Assembly (NCBI GenBank): GCA_900299285.1
Contig: OMJF01000231.1
Location: forward strand, 1-36,270
Reading direction: 5' to 3'
DNA: 36,270 nt
From: Anabaena sp. 54
GTDB lineage: Bacteria > Cyanobacteriota > Cyanobacteriia > Cyanobacteriales > Nostocaceae
A model generated the notes under the pieces. That model made no database searches. It was not told where the DNA came from and worked only from the letters and a program-made list of their open reading frames with translations. The position numbers and the translations under genes were made by a program. Positions 6,266-14,092 of the stretch are shown one piece after another. Position 1 is the first letter of the stretch. Each line of letters starts with the position of its first letter.

Positions 6266-6754
6266 TCATGACATTAGTATAATTATAGCTGTTCTGGTTG
6301 CCAGGTAGGTTTCATCTATAGCTTGCTCAGGAGTACAAAATACTTCTTTAGGAAAGACCTCAGCATCCAATCCAGTTTTAACTATAGTAATATCTCTAGC
6401 ATCTTGATAGGTTTCTGAAAATATCTCTAACCAGAAAGATTTAAGACTAGGATTTCTTTTTAAGAGTTTCTGAATTTGTTTTCGTTGTTCTATAATTGTA
6501 CCCTTCCATCCACGACTATTATATTCTCTTTCTTCTTGCCAATATGCTAATTTTAATAACTGCTCAAATAATACCAGCAATCGGCTTTCTAATTCATGTT
6601 TTTGAGAGTTTCCCAAATCTTCTAACTCTAGGATTAAGTTTTCCCAATCTAATTGATCTAAATTTTGATGTTGAATTTCATAAATAGTAGTTTCTATCCA
6701 TCGGTATAAATCTTGATCATACAGAGTATTTAACTCATTTTGAGAATCTAACAT
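6266..6754 (-). CDS. DUF29-family protein (type C)
   Basis: 162 residues, a typical DUF29: 'LYDQDLYRWIETTIYEIQ', 'LDQLDWENLILELEDLGNSQ', 'LESRLLVLFEQLLKLAYWQ', 'GWKGTIIEQRKQIQKLLKRN'. Function unknown. The C-terminus is odd. After 'EQAIDE' the frame gives TYLATRTAIIILMS, while the +1 frame over the same bases reads PTWQPEQL and stops. The latter resembles the ending of the neighbouring DUF29 (ILNPDWLP), so a one-base frameshift near the end is possible. It lies 26 bases after the next upstream gene (6781) and was probably co-transcribed with it. Confidence 0.75.
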   Translation of the reverse strand: MLDSQNELNTLYDQDLYRWIETTIYEIQHQNLDQLDWENLILELEDLGNSQKHELESRLLVLFEQLLKLAYWQEEREYNSRGWKGTIIEQRKQIQKLLKRNPSLKSFWLEIFSETYQDARDITIVKTGLDAEVFPKEVFCTPEQAIDETYLATRTAIIILMS

Positions 6755-6780
6755 AATTGATTATTTTAGATTTCTGGTGA

Positions 6781-7242
6781 TTATGGCAACCAATCAGGAT
6801 TAAGAATTTCTGTTAACGAATAAGGACAAGTTTCAGGAAAAATTGTAGGAGATAGCTCAGATTTACGAATAGCATTACTTCTAGCTTTACTGTAGATCTT
6901 ATCTAGGACTTTTTCACAAAAATTATAAAGAACTTTCGACTCTAATAACAAATCTAATTCCAATCTAAAGTTATCAATCTCTTTTTGCCATCCCTTACCA
7001 GACCAGTCTTTTTCTGACTTCCAGTAATCATAAATTAGTAGATGAATTAAAAGTCTTAGTAAATAACTTTCTACCTTATGTCTTTGTTCACTTCCCAATG
7101 CAGTGATTTCCTCAATTAAATGTTCCCAATCAATATTTTCTAAATCTTGATTTTGTAGCTGGTTAAGGGTAATATCTAACCATTCAGGATAATCTTGTTC
7201 ATAAATTTGGTAAATTGCTTGTTTAGTTGGCATTTTACTCAC
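6781..7242 (-). CDS. DUF29-family protein (type A)
   Basis: 153 residues: MSKMPTKQAIYQIYEQDYPE, 'NIDWEHLIEEITALGSEQRH', 'SYLLRLLIHLLIYDYWKSEK', ending 'ILNPDWLP'. This is a complete DUF29 protein, and the truncated copy at 447-632 is nearly identical over its first ~46 residues. It reads toward the DUF29 C gene. Helical, soluble, no known activity. Confidence 0.8.
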   Translation of the reverse strand: MSKMPTKQAIYQIYEQDYPEWLDITLNQLQNQDLENIDWEHLIEEITALGSEQRHKVESYLLRLLIHLLIYDYWKSEKDWSGKGWQKEIDNFRLELDLLLESKVLYNFCEKVLDKIYSKARSNAIRKSELSPTIFPETCPYSLTEILNPDWLP

Positions 7243-7255
7243 CTACTATAAATTA

Positions 7256-7291
7256 TCAATAATCACAAATCAAACCCAGAACCTTACTTTT
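7256..7291 (-). pseudogene. last 11 codons of a lost DUF29 type B gene
   Basis: The minus strand reads KSKVLGLICDY and stop, matching KSKALGLISDS at the end of the gene at 649-1074. The DNA from about 7232 to 7291 matches 623-684 with few differences, including the spacer. Upstream of 7292 the similarity ends abruptly. The rest of the gene has been deleted. Confidence 0.75.
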
Positions 7292-7398
7292 ACAGCACTA
7301 ACTCTTACTCTGGAGCGTCTTGAGCGCCTCTGCGTGAGAAAAATCATACCTTCATTCACCAACGCCGATTACTTTTCTATTTTATCCAAATATCCAAA

Positions 7399-8235
7399 TT
7401 AAATCACATCTGCAAATGTTCTTTCCATTTTTCTAAAATACCAAATCCCACTTACTAGTATTAAAAATACTAGAACCATAGAAAGAATAAACCCTGGTAA
7501 ATATAACTGAGATTCACCTCCTAAAATTGCCCATCTAAAACCATCAATTACTCCTACCATTGGGTTTAATGAGTAGATAAACCGCCATTGTTCAGGTACT
7601 ATACTACTACTAAATCCTACTGGGGAAATGTATAAACCAAATTGAACAATAAATGGCACAATAAACCGAAAGTCTCGATACTGGACATTTAATGAAGCTA
7701 ACCACAAACCAGCACCCATAGAAGCAGCAAAGGCCACGCCGATAAATAATGGTAAGGTTAATATTCGCCAGCTGGGAACAAAGTTATACCAAATCATTAA
7801 TGCCAATAAAATCATTCCCGATATCATAAAGTCTACAAAGCTAACTACTACTGCACTTGTAGGTACTACAAGTCTGGGAAAATAGACTTTAGATAATAAA
7901 TTGGCATTAGTAATTAAACTATTGCTACATTCCGATAGGGAATTGGAAAAGAATTGCCACGGTAACATGGCGGAAAATACTAATATGGGATAAGGCGCAC
8001 CTTGAGATGGTAATTTTGCCAATTGTCCAAATACTACTGTAAAGACTACCATTGTTAAAAATGGGCGAATTAATGCCCAAGCAATACCAATGGCTGTTTG
8101 TTTATATCTAACTAGTATATCTCGCCAAGCAAGAAAATAGAATAACTCTCGGTAACGCCATAAATCTTGCCAATATTGTTTTTCTGTGCGTCCTGCTTCA
8201 ATAATTAGTTCTGGTTGGGAAGTAGCTTCTCTCAT
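7399..8235 (-). CDS. ABC-2 type polysaccharide export permease (Wzm/TagG-like)
   Basis: 278 residues. The cytoplasmic N-terminus 'WQDLWRYRELFYFLAWRDILVRYKQTAIGIAWALIRPFLTM' is the hallmark interfacial helix and first membrane segment of Wzm/TagG/KpsM permeases. Five or six hydrophobic segments follow, with 'PWQFFSNSL', 'LSKVYFPRLVVP' and 'LNPMVGVIDGFRWAILGG' as family signatures. With a Wzt ATPase it exports lipid-linked O-antigen/capsular glycan. The ATPase start is at 1-53, separated by the nuclease/DUF29 island. Unless an ATPase lies elsewhere, the pair must now be expressed from separate transcripts. Start ATG 8235 gives the standard length. Confidence 0.92.
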   Translation of the reverse strand: MREATSQPELIIEAGRTEKQYWQDLWRYRELFYFLAWRDILVRYKQTAIGIAWALIRPFLTMVVFTVVFGQLAKLPSQGAPYPILVFSAMLPWQFFSNSLSECSNSLITNANLLSKVYFPRLVVPTSAVVVSFVDFMISGMILLALMIWYNFVPSWRILTLPLFIGVAFAASMGAGLWLASLNVQYRDFRFIVPFIVQFGLYISPVGFSSSIVPEQWRFIYSLNPMVGVIDGFRWAILGGESQLYLPGFILSMVLVFLILVSGIWYFRKMERTFADVI

Positions 8236-8288
8236 AATTAAAATTAAAATTAAAATTAAAATAAATTAAATTAAATTAAATTAATATT
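8236..8288. repeat. AT-rich simple repeat upstream of the permease gene
   Basis: About eight imperfect copies of ATTAAA/AATTAAA in 50 bases, occupying the expected promoter/leader position of the permease. This is a likely slippage tract and could alter promoter spacing. Confidence 0.7.
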
Positions 8289-8399
8289 TTATTTTCCTAA
8301 CCTGGCTGCAATCATCACTTTTACTACATCTGGCATTAGCAGTTGTGCCAGATAAGCTCCATCTTGGATGGATACTCCACAAATAAGGGCTTTTTTCAT
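8289..8399 (-). pseudogene. N-terminal stub of GDP-mannose 4,6-dehydratase
   Basis: The minus strand reads MKKALICGVSIQDGAYLAQL, then LMPDVVKVMIAARLGK and stop (36 residues). The first ~21 residues match the NADP-binding start of GDP-mannose 4,6-dehydratase (MKKALI.G..GQDG.YLA.LL). In this copy the second Rossmann glycine is Ile. The remaining ~300 residues are missing and the tail is unrelated. The full enzyme makes the precursor of GDP-fucose and related sugars, which fits the polysaccharide context. A non-functional relic. Confidence 0.65.
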
Positions 8400-8400
8400 A

Positions 8401-8826
8401 TTAATTCATTATTGAAAAATCTTTGACACTTTTACCACCAAGTGTCCGAGATTGCCTGTAGGTAAACTCTCCTACGGAGGGATTACGATGGGGATCAATA
8501 ACTCCTGTGGCTTGTTGCCAAATTTCCGCTGAGGCCAGGTATAACTCATATTTAGAGTTAAGTTTGTGTACATGATACCATTTAGTTTCCTGGCACTCTT
8601 GACACCAGAAAGCCTCTAACCACTCACCTTCTAAGGAAACTGTGGTTTTAGCTGCGACTAAAATCATAGCTTCTCTTCGGGCTACACCTCGCTGTTGTAA
8701 CTGTCCAGCTTGCTGGGTAAATAAGCCGTGTTTCTGGCTCACGCTATCCATACAGCATCCGTGTATGGGACAATGTATAGCTCTGCGCTTAGAACGCTTC
8801 CGATTTTTGTCACACCTTTTCTGCAC
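8401..8826 (-). CDS. conserved cyanobacterial Cys-rich (zinc-ribbon-like) protein
   Basis: 141 residues, starting at GTG 8826. A basic N-terminus (KRCDKNRKRSKRRA) precedes 'HCPIHGCCMDSVSQKH' (H18, C19, H22, C24, C25, H33) and later 'FWCQECQETKWYHVHK' (C75, C78). Two Cys pairs about 50 residues apart suggest a zinc ribbon. I recall similar cyanobacterial hypothetical proteins but know no function. There is no membrane segment. It lies just upstream of the dehydratase stub in the same direction. The GTG start is chosen because it gives the basic tract common to such proteins, and no in-frame ATG precedes it nearby. Confidence 0.6.
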   Translation of the reverse strand: MQKRCDKNRKRSKRRAIHCPIHGCCMDSVSQKHGLFTQQAGQLQQRGVARREAMILVAAKTTVSLEGEWLEAFWCQECQETKWYHVHKLNSKYELYLASAEIWQQATGVIDPHRNPSVGEFTYRQSRTLGGKSVKDFSIMN

Positions 8827-8989
8827 TTTGGCCCCCTGATCAATAACTAAAAAATAGATCGCAAGAAGGTTGCATGGGAGGGACTGAGATCAAAATGACC
8901 ATCGAAGCCCAACTCCTGATTCTAGTTTGAGATATTTAATTTTTTCAGCGTGGTTAGATTGTAATTTTATGTACTTTGGGAAAATCAGG

Positions 8990-10306
8990 TTAATCGCCGT
9001 CGGAGCAATTTCTGTCTCTGGAAGATTGTAGCACGTGAATATATTGTTTGGCTATAATTTCTGGCGTATAATTTGATTGTAAATATTCGCGGGCGGACTG
9101 CCCCATTTTTGCTGCAATTTGGCGATCGCTATTTAACTTGAGAATAAATTCAGATAAAGCATTACTATCTCCGTTGTCAATGGCAATTCCAAATTTACCA
9201 TCTGCTATTAGATCTGGCAAGTAGGAAGTTTTTGGACAAATAACTGCTATGGGTCTGCCTGCTGCTAAAGCAGGGTAGAGTTTGCTGGGAGCAACTAAAC
9301 TTTCTAGACCCTCTTCTACACTGACTAATGATAAGTCACAAGCTGTCAAGGAATATGGTAACACAGTTTTTTCTTGATAGGGAAGAAAGAGAAAGTTTTT
9401 TAGTCCTAAACGAGCTACGTCTTGAATAAAGCTTTCCCGTTTGGGTCCACCACCTATACAAACAAACTGAATAGGCTGGTTTTGCAGTTGTTGAGCAGTT
9501 GCTAAAATGGTGTCTAGATCATGACACCTGCCCATATTACCAGAATAAAGGACTGTAAATTTGTTGACTAAATTATGTTCTTTGGCAAACCAGTTGTTTT
9601 CTTTGGCTATGGGGACAATGAGTTTAGGATCTCCCCAGCTATGAATTACAGAAATTTTATCAGCTACTTCTGGACATATATCTATTATTCTCTGTTTCAT
9701 GGCTGGAGAGAGAACAATAATGGCTTTAGATTTTTGCCAGATTTTCCGGTTAATTGCCCGCCAAAATTTTGCTAACCAATGATTTTTTGATACTACTCCT
9801 AGTGCGATCGCAATATCTGGATAGAGATCATAAATTAAACATACGTAAGGAAATTTCCATAATAAATGATTAAAATATCCTGCTACTGGTAAGAAGGGAG
9901 GTGCTGAAGTTAATAAGAATATATCTGATTTGCGGTAGTTCCTAAGAATATGCAGAAAAGCCCGCAGTGTAAATAAAACTCCTCCCACGGCTTTACCACG
10001 AATTCTTCCACTCCAAATCTGGGTAGACCGGGATCTACGAACTAGAATATCACCTATTTGCTCTGATGCTGCCGCTTTAGAAGCAGTAAACGCATACCCT
10101 GGTTGTCCTGTGAATACTCTAATGGTTACTCCTTGTTTCTCTAGCTCTTTGACTAATTCTTCAATTAACTGTCCTGTAGCTGCATAGTCTGGCGGGAAAA
10201 ACTCTGTGATCACAGATATAGTTATCAAATTGTCACTCAATTCAGATAATTGAGTCCCATGAATTTGATCTAATCTCAAGGAAGATTTCAATGGCATCTT
10301 ACTCAT
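8990..10306 (-). CDS. glycosyltransferase family 4 (WcaI/WbuB-like)
   Basis: 438 residues. The N-terminal acceptor domain starts 'VITEFFPPDYAATGQLIEEL' with the usual 'FTGQPGYAF'. The C-terminal nucleotide-sugar domain has 'FTVLYSGNMGRCHDLDTIL', 'FVCIGGGPKRE' and 'PSKLYPALAAGRPIAVI', with acidic residues just before it as in the E-x7-E region. GT4 retaining enzymes of this type add sugars in exopolysaccharide or O-antigen repeat synthesis at the cytoplasmic membrane face. The context (Wzm permease, dehydratase stub) agrees. The acceptor and donor sugar cannot be read from the sequence. ATG 10306 gives an N-terminal extension of ~30 residues before the first beta strand. Confidence 0.88.
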   Translation of the reverse strand: MSKMPLKSSLRLDQIHGTQLSELSDNLITISVITEFFPPDYAATGQLIEELVKELEKQGVTIRVFTGQPGYAFTASKAAASEQIGDILVRRSRSTQIWSGRIRGKAVGGVLFTLRAFLHILRNYRKSDIFLLTSAPPFLPVAGYFNHLLWKFPYVCLIYDLYPDIAIALGVVSKNHWLAKFWRAINRKIWQKSKAIIVLSPAMKQRIIDICPEVADKISVIHSWGDPKLIVPIAKENNWFAKEHNLVNKFTVLYSGNMGRCHDLDTILATAQQLQNQPIQFVCIGGGPKRESFIQDVARLGLKNFLFLPYQEKTVLPYSLTACDLSLVSVEEGLESLVAPSKLYPALAAGRPIAVICPKTSYLPDLIADGKFGIAIDNGDSNALSEFILKLNSDRQIAAKMGQSAREYLQSNYTPEIIAKQYIHVLQSSRDRNCSDGD

Positions 10307-11015
10307 AAGTTTTTTACTACAAATATTATTTAAGCATACTTTTTATTTAATTACTACACTTAAATATTTACAAGATTTACGGTAAAAAAACTACATTTAC
10401 TTTTAATCAAACAAAGTGCTGTAAACATATTTATAGTCTATTAGACATCCGGTGAAAATTATCGTATCGTAGGGACAATTCATGAATTGTCCCTACAAGG
10501 GTTTGGTGACTACGGACATTTAATTATCAGCAGATGTCTATTGTAGGTTTAGGAGGTATAGTATAAGAGACTCGAAACAAAGTCAGTCCAGGATCACTAC
10601 AGCAAGCAGGTTAGGTATTTACGCGCCCGATGACGTTAAAATATACTCTATATTTGCTTACTCAAATTTTTATTTTTACATAGGTTATTGCAAAAAATAG
10701 ATAATCAAGTAATATAGTTTACTATATAACAATGTCACGAAAATAATGCAAGTTAACTTTTAAAAACTTAACATTTTCGATAATTTGAAGCGGAGCATGA
10801 TATTTATATCCTTGTTTAAACAAGTATCATATTTGTTGAATCTGGTAATGGGTAATCGGTAATTGGGAAAAGGGGCGTTTTGATGATATTCAAACCCTTT
10901 CTACAATATTTTTCGGAAATCTCTAATGAGAACTAAAGTCCGCAATATCCGCAATAAAACATAAAAATATCCTTTTGTCCCACCTCTGTATTTTCTGCGG
11001 TTCGTTAAAAAATAT
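10307..11015. other. 709-bp intergenic region
   Basis: No credible gene. It contains a complete 99-bp MITE (10442-10540), a 14-bp perfect palindrome CTTGTTTAAACAAG at 10811-10824, and a short tandem repeat tract GGTAATGGGTAATCGGTAAT near 10845-10865. The long AT-rich part (about 10630-10790) shows nothing I can interpret. Promoter elements for the glycosyltransferase gene must lie in its left part. Confidence 0.6.
10442..10540. repeat. complete 99-bp MITE
   Basis: The ends are TAGACATCCGGTGAAAATTA and, inverted, TAGACATCTGCTGATAATTA. The centre has the palindrome AGGGACAATTCATGAATTG..., followed by CAAGGGTTTGGTGACTACG. It differs from the copy at 23329-23427 at only a few positions. TA at each end suggests a TA target duplication, as produced by IS630/Tc1-type transposases (inference). 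Confidence 0.85.
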
Positions 11016-12647
11016 TTACCAAGTTATAATTCCCTCCCATTTTCCTAAGGTCTTATCGCCAATTCCTGGTATTTTGCTAACATCTTCTAAAGATGTAAAT
11101 TTTTGTTGTTGTCGGGCTAGAATTATTTTTTGGGCTAACTTTTTACCAACTCCTGGAAGAGTTTCTAATTCTGCTTGAGTTGCGGTATTGAGATTAATTT
11201 TAATAGGGGTAGAAATTGTCGAAGATGATGGTTTTTGTATTTGAGGACATTGTTTAACTTCTGCGTCTATTTTAGATTGAATATTGGCTGGTAAACCTGT
11301 TTTTATTTTACCATAGAGCCGATTAAATTCGCGCTGAAAATGATTTGCTACCGTAGGATTTTCAATGACAATTAATATTTCATCATTACCATTATTAGCA
11401 GCTTGGGACCAATTATGTGAACCGGTAATTACAGTTTGATGATCAATAACTGCAAATTTATGATGTAATAAATCACCTGGGGGTAGAATGGGTACTCCTA
11501 CGGTAGAAATTGGATTTTTCCAAGGACGGTTATCAATTTCATATTGACAGTTATCACTTAAAGAAAATCCTATCATATCTAAAGCTTCACTGTAGGAACG
11601 ATAAGCAAATTCTGGTTCAATTAAGGCTCGAATTTGGACTTTTTGATCATGCAGTTTTTCCAGGGTATTAGCAAGTTGTTGATCAGAAAATACAAATAAT
11701 GCTAAATCAATGGTGTTTGTAGTTGTTGATAAGGTTTGATTAATTAAACCATTACTGCTAATATTCCAGGGTTGAGTGGGAGAAGTTGGGGAAAAATTAA
11801 CTGTGATTTTACTATTACCTAAAATGATTGTTTTGGGTTGACGGGAAGGTTTTTGAAGTCCGAATTTACTGTCTAGTTTTCCTCCTATACCGTCACCCCA
11901 CATAATATTAAACTCTTGGGTGAGTAAAGTTGCTAGTTCAGGACTATCAATTTTTAGTAAATTATTGTTATTTCCTAAACTACTAGGATTTGTAAAGTCT
12001 CCAGAGGTATCACTGAGGGTGAAATTTGCGGAAGTAATAATCACCAAACGATGATCAACGACCACAAATTTATGGTGCATTAAACTACTACCTTTTGAAC
12101 CATCAGCAGTATCATCTATTAAGGGAATTTGGGCGTTTTTAATAATGATTAAAGCATCTCGTTGACTAATTTCTTCTGATGTGATTTGATGATCTTGATT
12201 GATATCAACAAATTTCTGAAAGTCTCGATATCGTTCTTGTTCTCTTTTTCCTAATTTGGCTATTTCTGCGGAAGTAAAACTACTCCAAGGACGAGAATAA
12301 TTACTTTCTAAAATCAACCTAATTTTTACGCCGTCTTTTTGTTTTTGTGCTAATATTTGGGCAATTTCTGGTAAACGCAATTCTTGTACAGCTATATCAA
12401 TGGTAGATTTTGCTTGAGCAATAGTATCAACAATTTGCTTTTCTAGGTCATCCCCTAAGCGAGTTTTTTGACGATAGATTTCTCGATATTCGGAAGATTC
12501 AGAATTATTGAAGTAAACTTGAATTAAGGGATCTTGTGGTAATGGTGCTAAAAGCTGGTTTCCTGGTTTAACTCGTTGACAAACAGTCAGACTGAATAGC
12601 AACAAAAATATACAGGAAAAATAGCGAATTTGTGGGAAAATGGACAT
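11016..12647 (-). CDS. secreted phospholipase-D-like protein with EF-hand loop and C-terminal helix-hairpin-helix
   Basis: 543 residues. An N-terminal hydrophobic signal (residues 8-23, 'FSCIFLLLFSLTVC') ends in a Cys that could be a lipobox, but the -1 residue is Val, so plain secretion is equally likely. Two PLD half-sites follow: HHKFVVVDHRLVIITSANFT at about residue 190 and HHKFAVIDHQTVITGSHNWS at about 397 (H-x-K-x4-D each). Inserted at about 140-151 is DINQDHQITSEE, a good EF-hand calcium loop. The C-terminus (about 485-543) is a ComEA-like HhH: 'INLNTATQAELETLPGVGKK' and 'LEDVSKIPGIGDKTLGKWE'. PLD enzymes with HhH domains usually act on nucleic acid, so a periplasmic or surface, calcium-tuned nuclease is likely. 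Lipid activity cannot be excluded. Confidence 0.85.
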   Translation of the reverse strand: MSIFPQIRYFSCIFLLLFSLTVCQRVKPGNQLLAPLPQDPLIQVYFNNSESSEYREIYRQKTRLGDDLEKQIVDTIAQAKSTIDIAVQELRLPEIAQILAQKQKDGVKIRLILESNYSRPWSSFTSAEIAKLGKREQERYRDFQKFVDINQDHQITSEEISQRDALIIIKNAQIPLIDDTADGSKGSSLMHHKFVVVDHRLVIITSANFTLSDTSGDFTNPSSLGNNNNLLKIDSPELATLLTQEFNIMWGDGIGGKLDSKFGLQKPSRQPKTIILGNSKITVNFSPTSPTQPWNISSNGLINQTLSTTTNTIDLALFVFSDQQLANTLEKLHDQKVQIRALIEPEFAYRSYSEALDMIGFSLSDNCQYEIDNRPWKNPISTVGVPILPPGDLLHHKFAVIDHQTVITGSHNWSQAANNGNDEILIVIENPTVANHFQREFNRLYGKIKTGLPANIQSKIDAEVKQCPQIQKPSSSTISTPIKINLNTATQAELETLPGVGKKLAQKIILARQQQKFTSLEDVSKIPGIGDKTLGKWEGIITW

Positions 12648-12815
12648 GGCGATTTGATCAAAGTAAATTTCAGGGATTTGAATATGATTTTTTATAATTA
12701 AATCACAATCTCAATTAATTTCTTTTTTTATTTGCGGCTTGGTGCGAAATTTTTACCTAAAAAAGCAATGAGTAAATTATTACTCTCACTCAATGATTAA
12801 TAATGATTATTTTTT

Positions 12816-13961
12816 ATGCAAGTATATCTAGATTATAGTGCCACTACTCCCACTCGTCCAGAAGCGATCGCTATGATCCAGACTATTTTAACTCAACAGT
12901 GGGGTAATCCTTCTAGTTTACATGAATGGGGCAACCGTGGAGCATTGGTTTTAGAAACAGCGAGAATACAGGTTGCGGGGTTAATTAACGCTGTTCCTCA
13001 AGAAATTATTTTCACTTCTGGGGGAACGGAAGCGAACAATTTAGCGATGATGGGCGTAGCGGGCTGTTATAATGCTCCCCAGCATATAATTATTTCCAGT
13101 GTAGAACATTCGGCTATTTCTGAACCGGCGAAAATTTTGGAAAATTGGGGTTGGGAAATTACCCGTTTGGGTGTAAATTATCAAGGAAGAGTCAACCCCC
13201 AAGAGCTAAAAGCACTATTACAAGATAATACAGTATTGGTATCTGTGATTTATGGACAAAGTGAGGTAGGAACAGTCCAACCCATTGCGGAATTAAGTAA
13301 AATCACGAAAATGCACGGTGCTTTATTTCATACTGACGCAGTGCAAGTTGCTGGACGTTTACCGATAGATGTACGGAGTTTGTCAGTAGATTTATTAAGT
13401 ATATCTAGTCATAAATTATATGGTGGCTTGGGAGCGGGGGCTTTATATGTAGGTCCAGGGGTGAAATTAAAACCGTTGTTGGCTGGGGGTGGACAGGAGG
13501 CCGGACTGCGTTCAGGGACGCAAGCAACTCCCGCTATTGCTGGGTTTGGGGTAGCTGCGGAGTTAGCAGCACGGGAATTAGAGACGGAAAGGGTGAGATT
13601 AGTGGAATTACGCGATCGCTTATTTGCTATTTTAGCAGATATTCCCAGTTTAATACCCACAGGAGACAGAATTAACCGATTACCTCATCATCTTAGTTTT
13701 TATTTAGCGACTGCGGACGGGGAAAAAATCAGTGGAAAAACTTTGGTACGTCAGTTAAATTTAGCTGGTATCGGTATTAGTGCTGGTGCTGCTTGTCATA
13801 GCGGAAAATTAAGCCCTAGTCCGATTTTATTAGCAATGGGATATTGTGAAAAAGCGGCTTTGGGGGGAATTAGATTAACTTTAGGAAAACAAACAACAGC
13901 AGCGGATATTGACTGGACAGCAATGGTTTTAAAACAGGTTTTACAGAACCTTGAGTTTTAG
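12816..13961 (+). CDS. cysteine desulfurase (NifS/IscS-type)
   Basis: 381 residues, class V aminotransferase fold. It starts MQVYLDYSATTPTRPEA, the standard NifS/IscS opening. PLP-binding features are 'FTSGGTEANNLAM', H103 in 'SSVEHSAI', 'FHTDAVQ' and the Schiff-base lysine in 'SISSHKLYGG' (about K198). The catalytic Cys is in 'SAGAACHSGKLSPSPIL' (about 327). It releases sulfur from cysteine as a persulfide for Fe-S cluster and thiocofactor synthesis. It stands alone without iscU or nif genes, so which pathway it feeds is unknown. The upstream gene is divergent (12647), and the 168-bp gap must contain both promoters. Confidence 0.95.
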   Translation: MQVYLDYSATTPTRPEAIAMIQTILTQQWGNPSSLHEWGNRGALVLETARIQVAGLINAVPQEIIFTSGGTEANNLAMMGVAGCYNAPQHIIISSVEHSAISEPAKILENWGWEITRLGVNYQGRVNPQELKALLQDNTVLVSVIYGQSEVGTVQPIAELSKITKMHGALFHTDAVQVAGRLPIDVRSLSVDLLSISSHKLYGGLGAGALYVGPGVKLKPLLAGGGQEAGLRSGTQATPAIAGFGVAAELAARELETERVRLVELRDRLFAILADIPSLIPTGDRINRLPHHLSFYLATADGEKISGKTLVRQLNLAGIGISAGAACHSGKLSPSPILLAMGYCEKAALGGIRLTLGKQTTAADIDWTAMVLKQVLQNLEF

Positions 13962-14092
13962 ACGGAGGAATGGGTTAAAATACACAATGGGCAACAAGCA
14001 CTAAGACTCGCAAATGCCATAATCACCTATTATAGCAGAATTAAATAATTATAGTGAGAGAATTAAATATTCACCCAGCAACTTTGTAAATT

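Noticed and set aside
241..7291. A complete new anti-phage defence system built from Uma2, DUF29 and PD-(D/E)XK genes
   Set aside because: These families are scattered in high copy across cyanobacterial genomes, half of the genes here are broken, and no helicase, methylase, NTPase or effector partner is present. Reported instead as a degraded island.
8236..8288. (ATTAAA)n tract as a mobile-element end
   Set aside because: No inverted repeats or target duplication are visible, so it is simple slippage sequence.
13409..13660. Minus-strand ORF inside the cysteine desulfurase gene
   Set aside because: Lies wholly within a well-supported gene and has no recognisable protein features.
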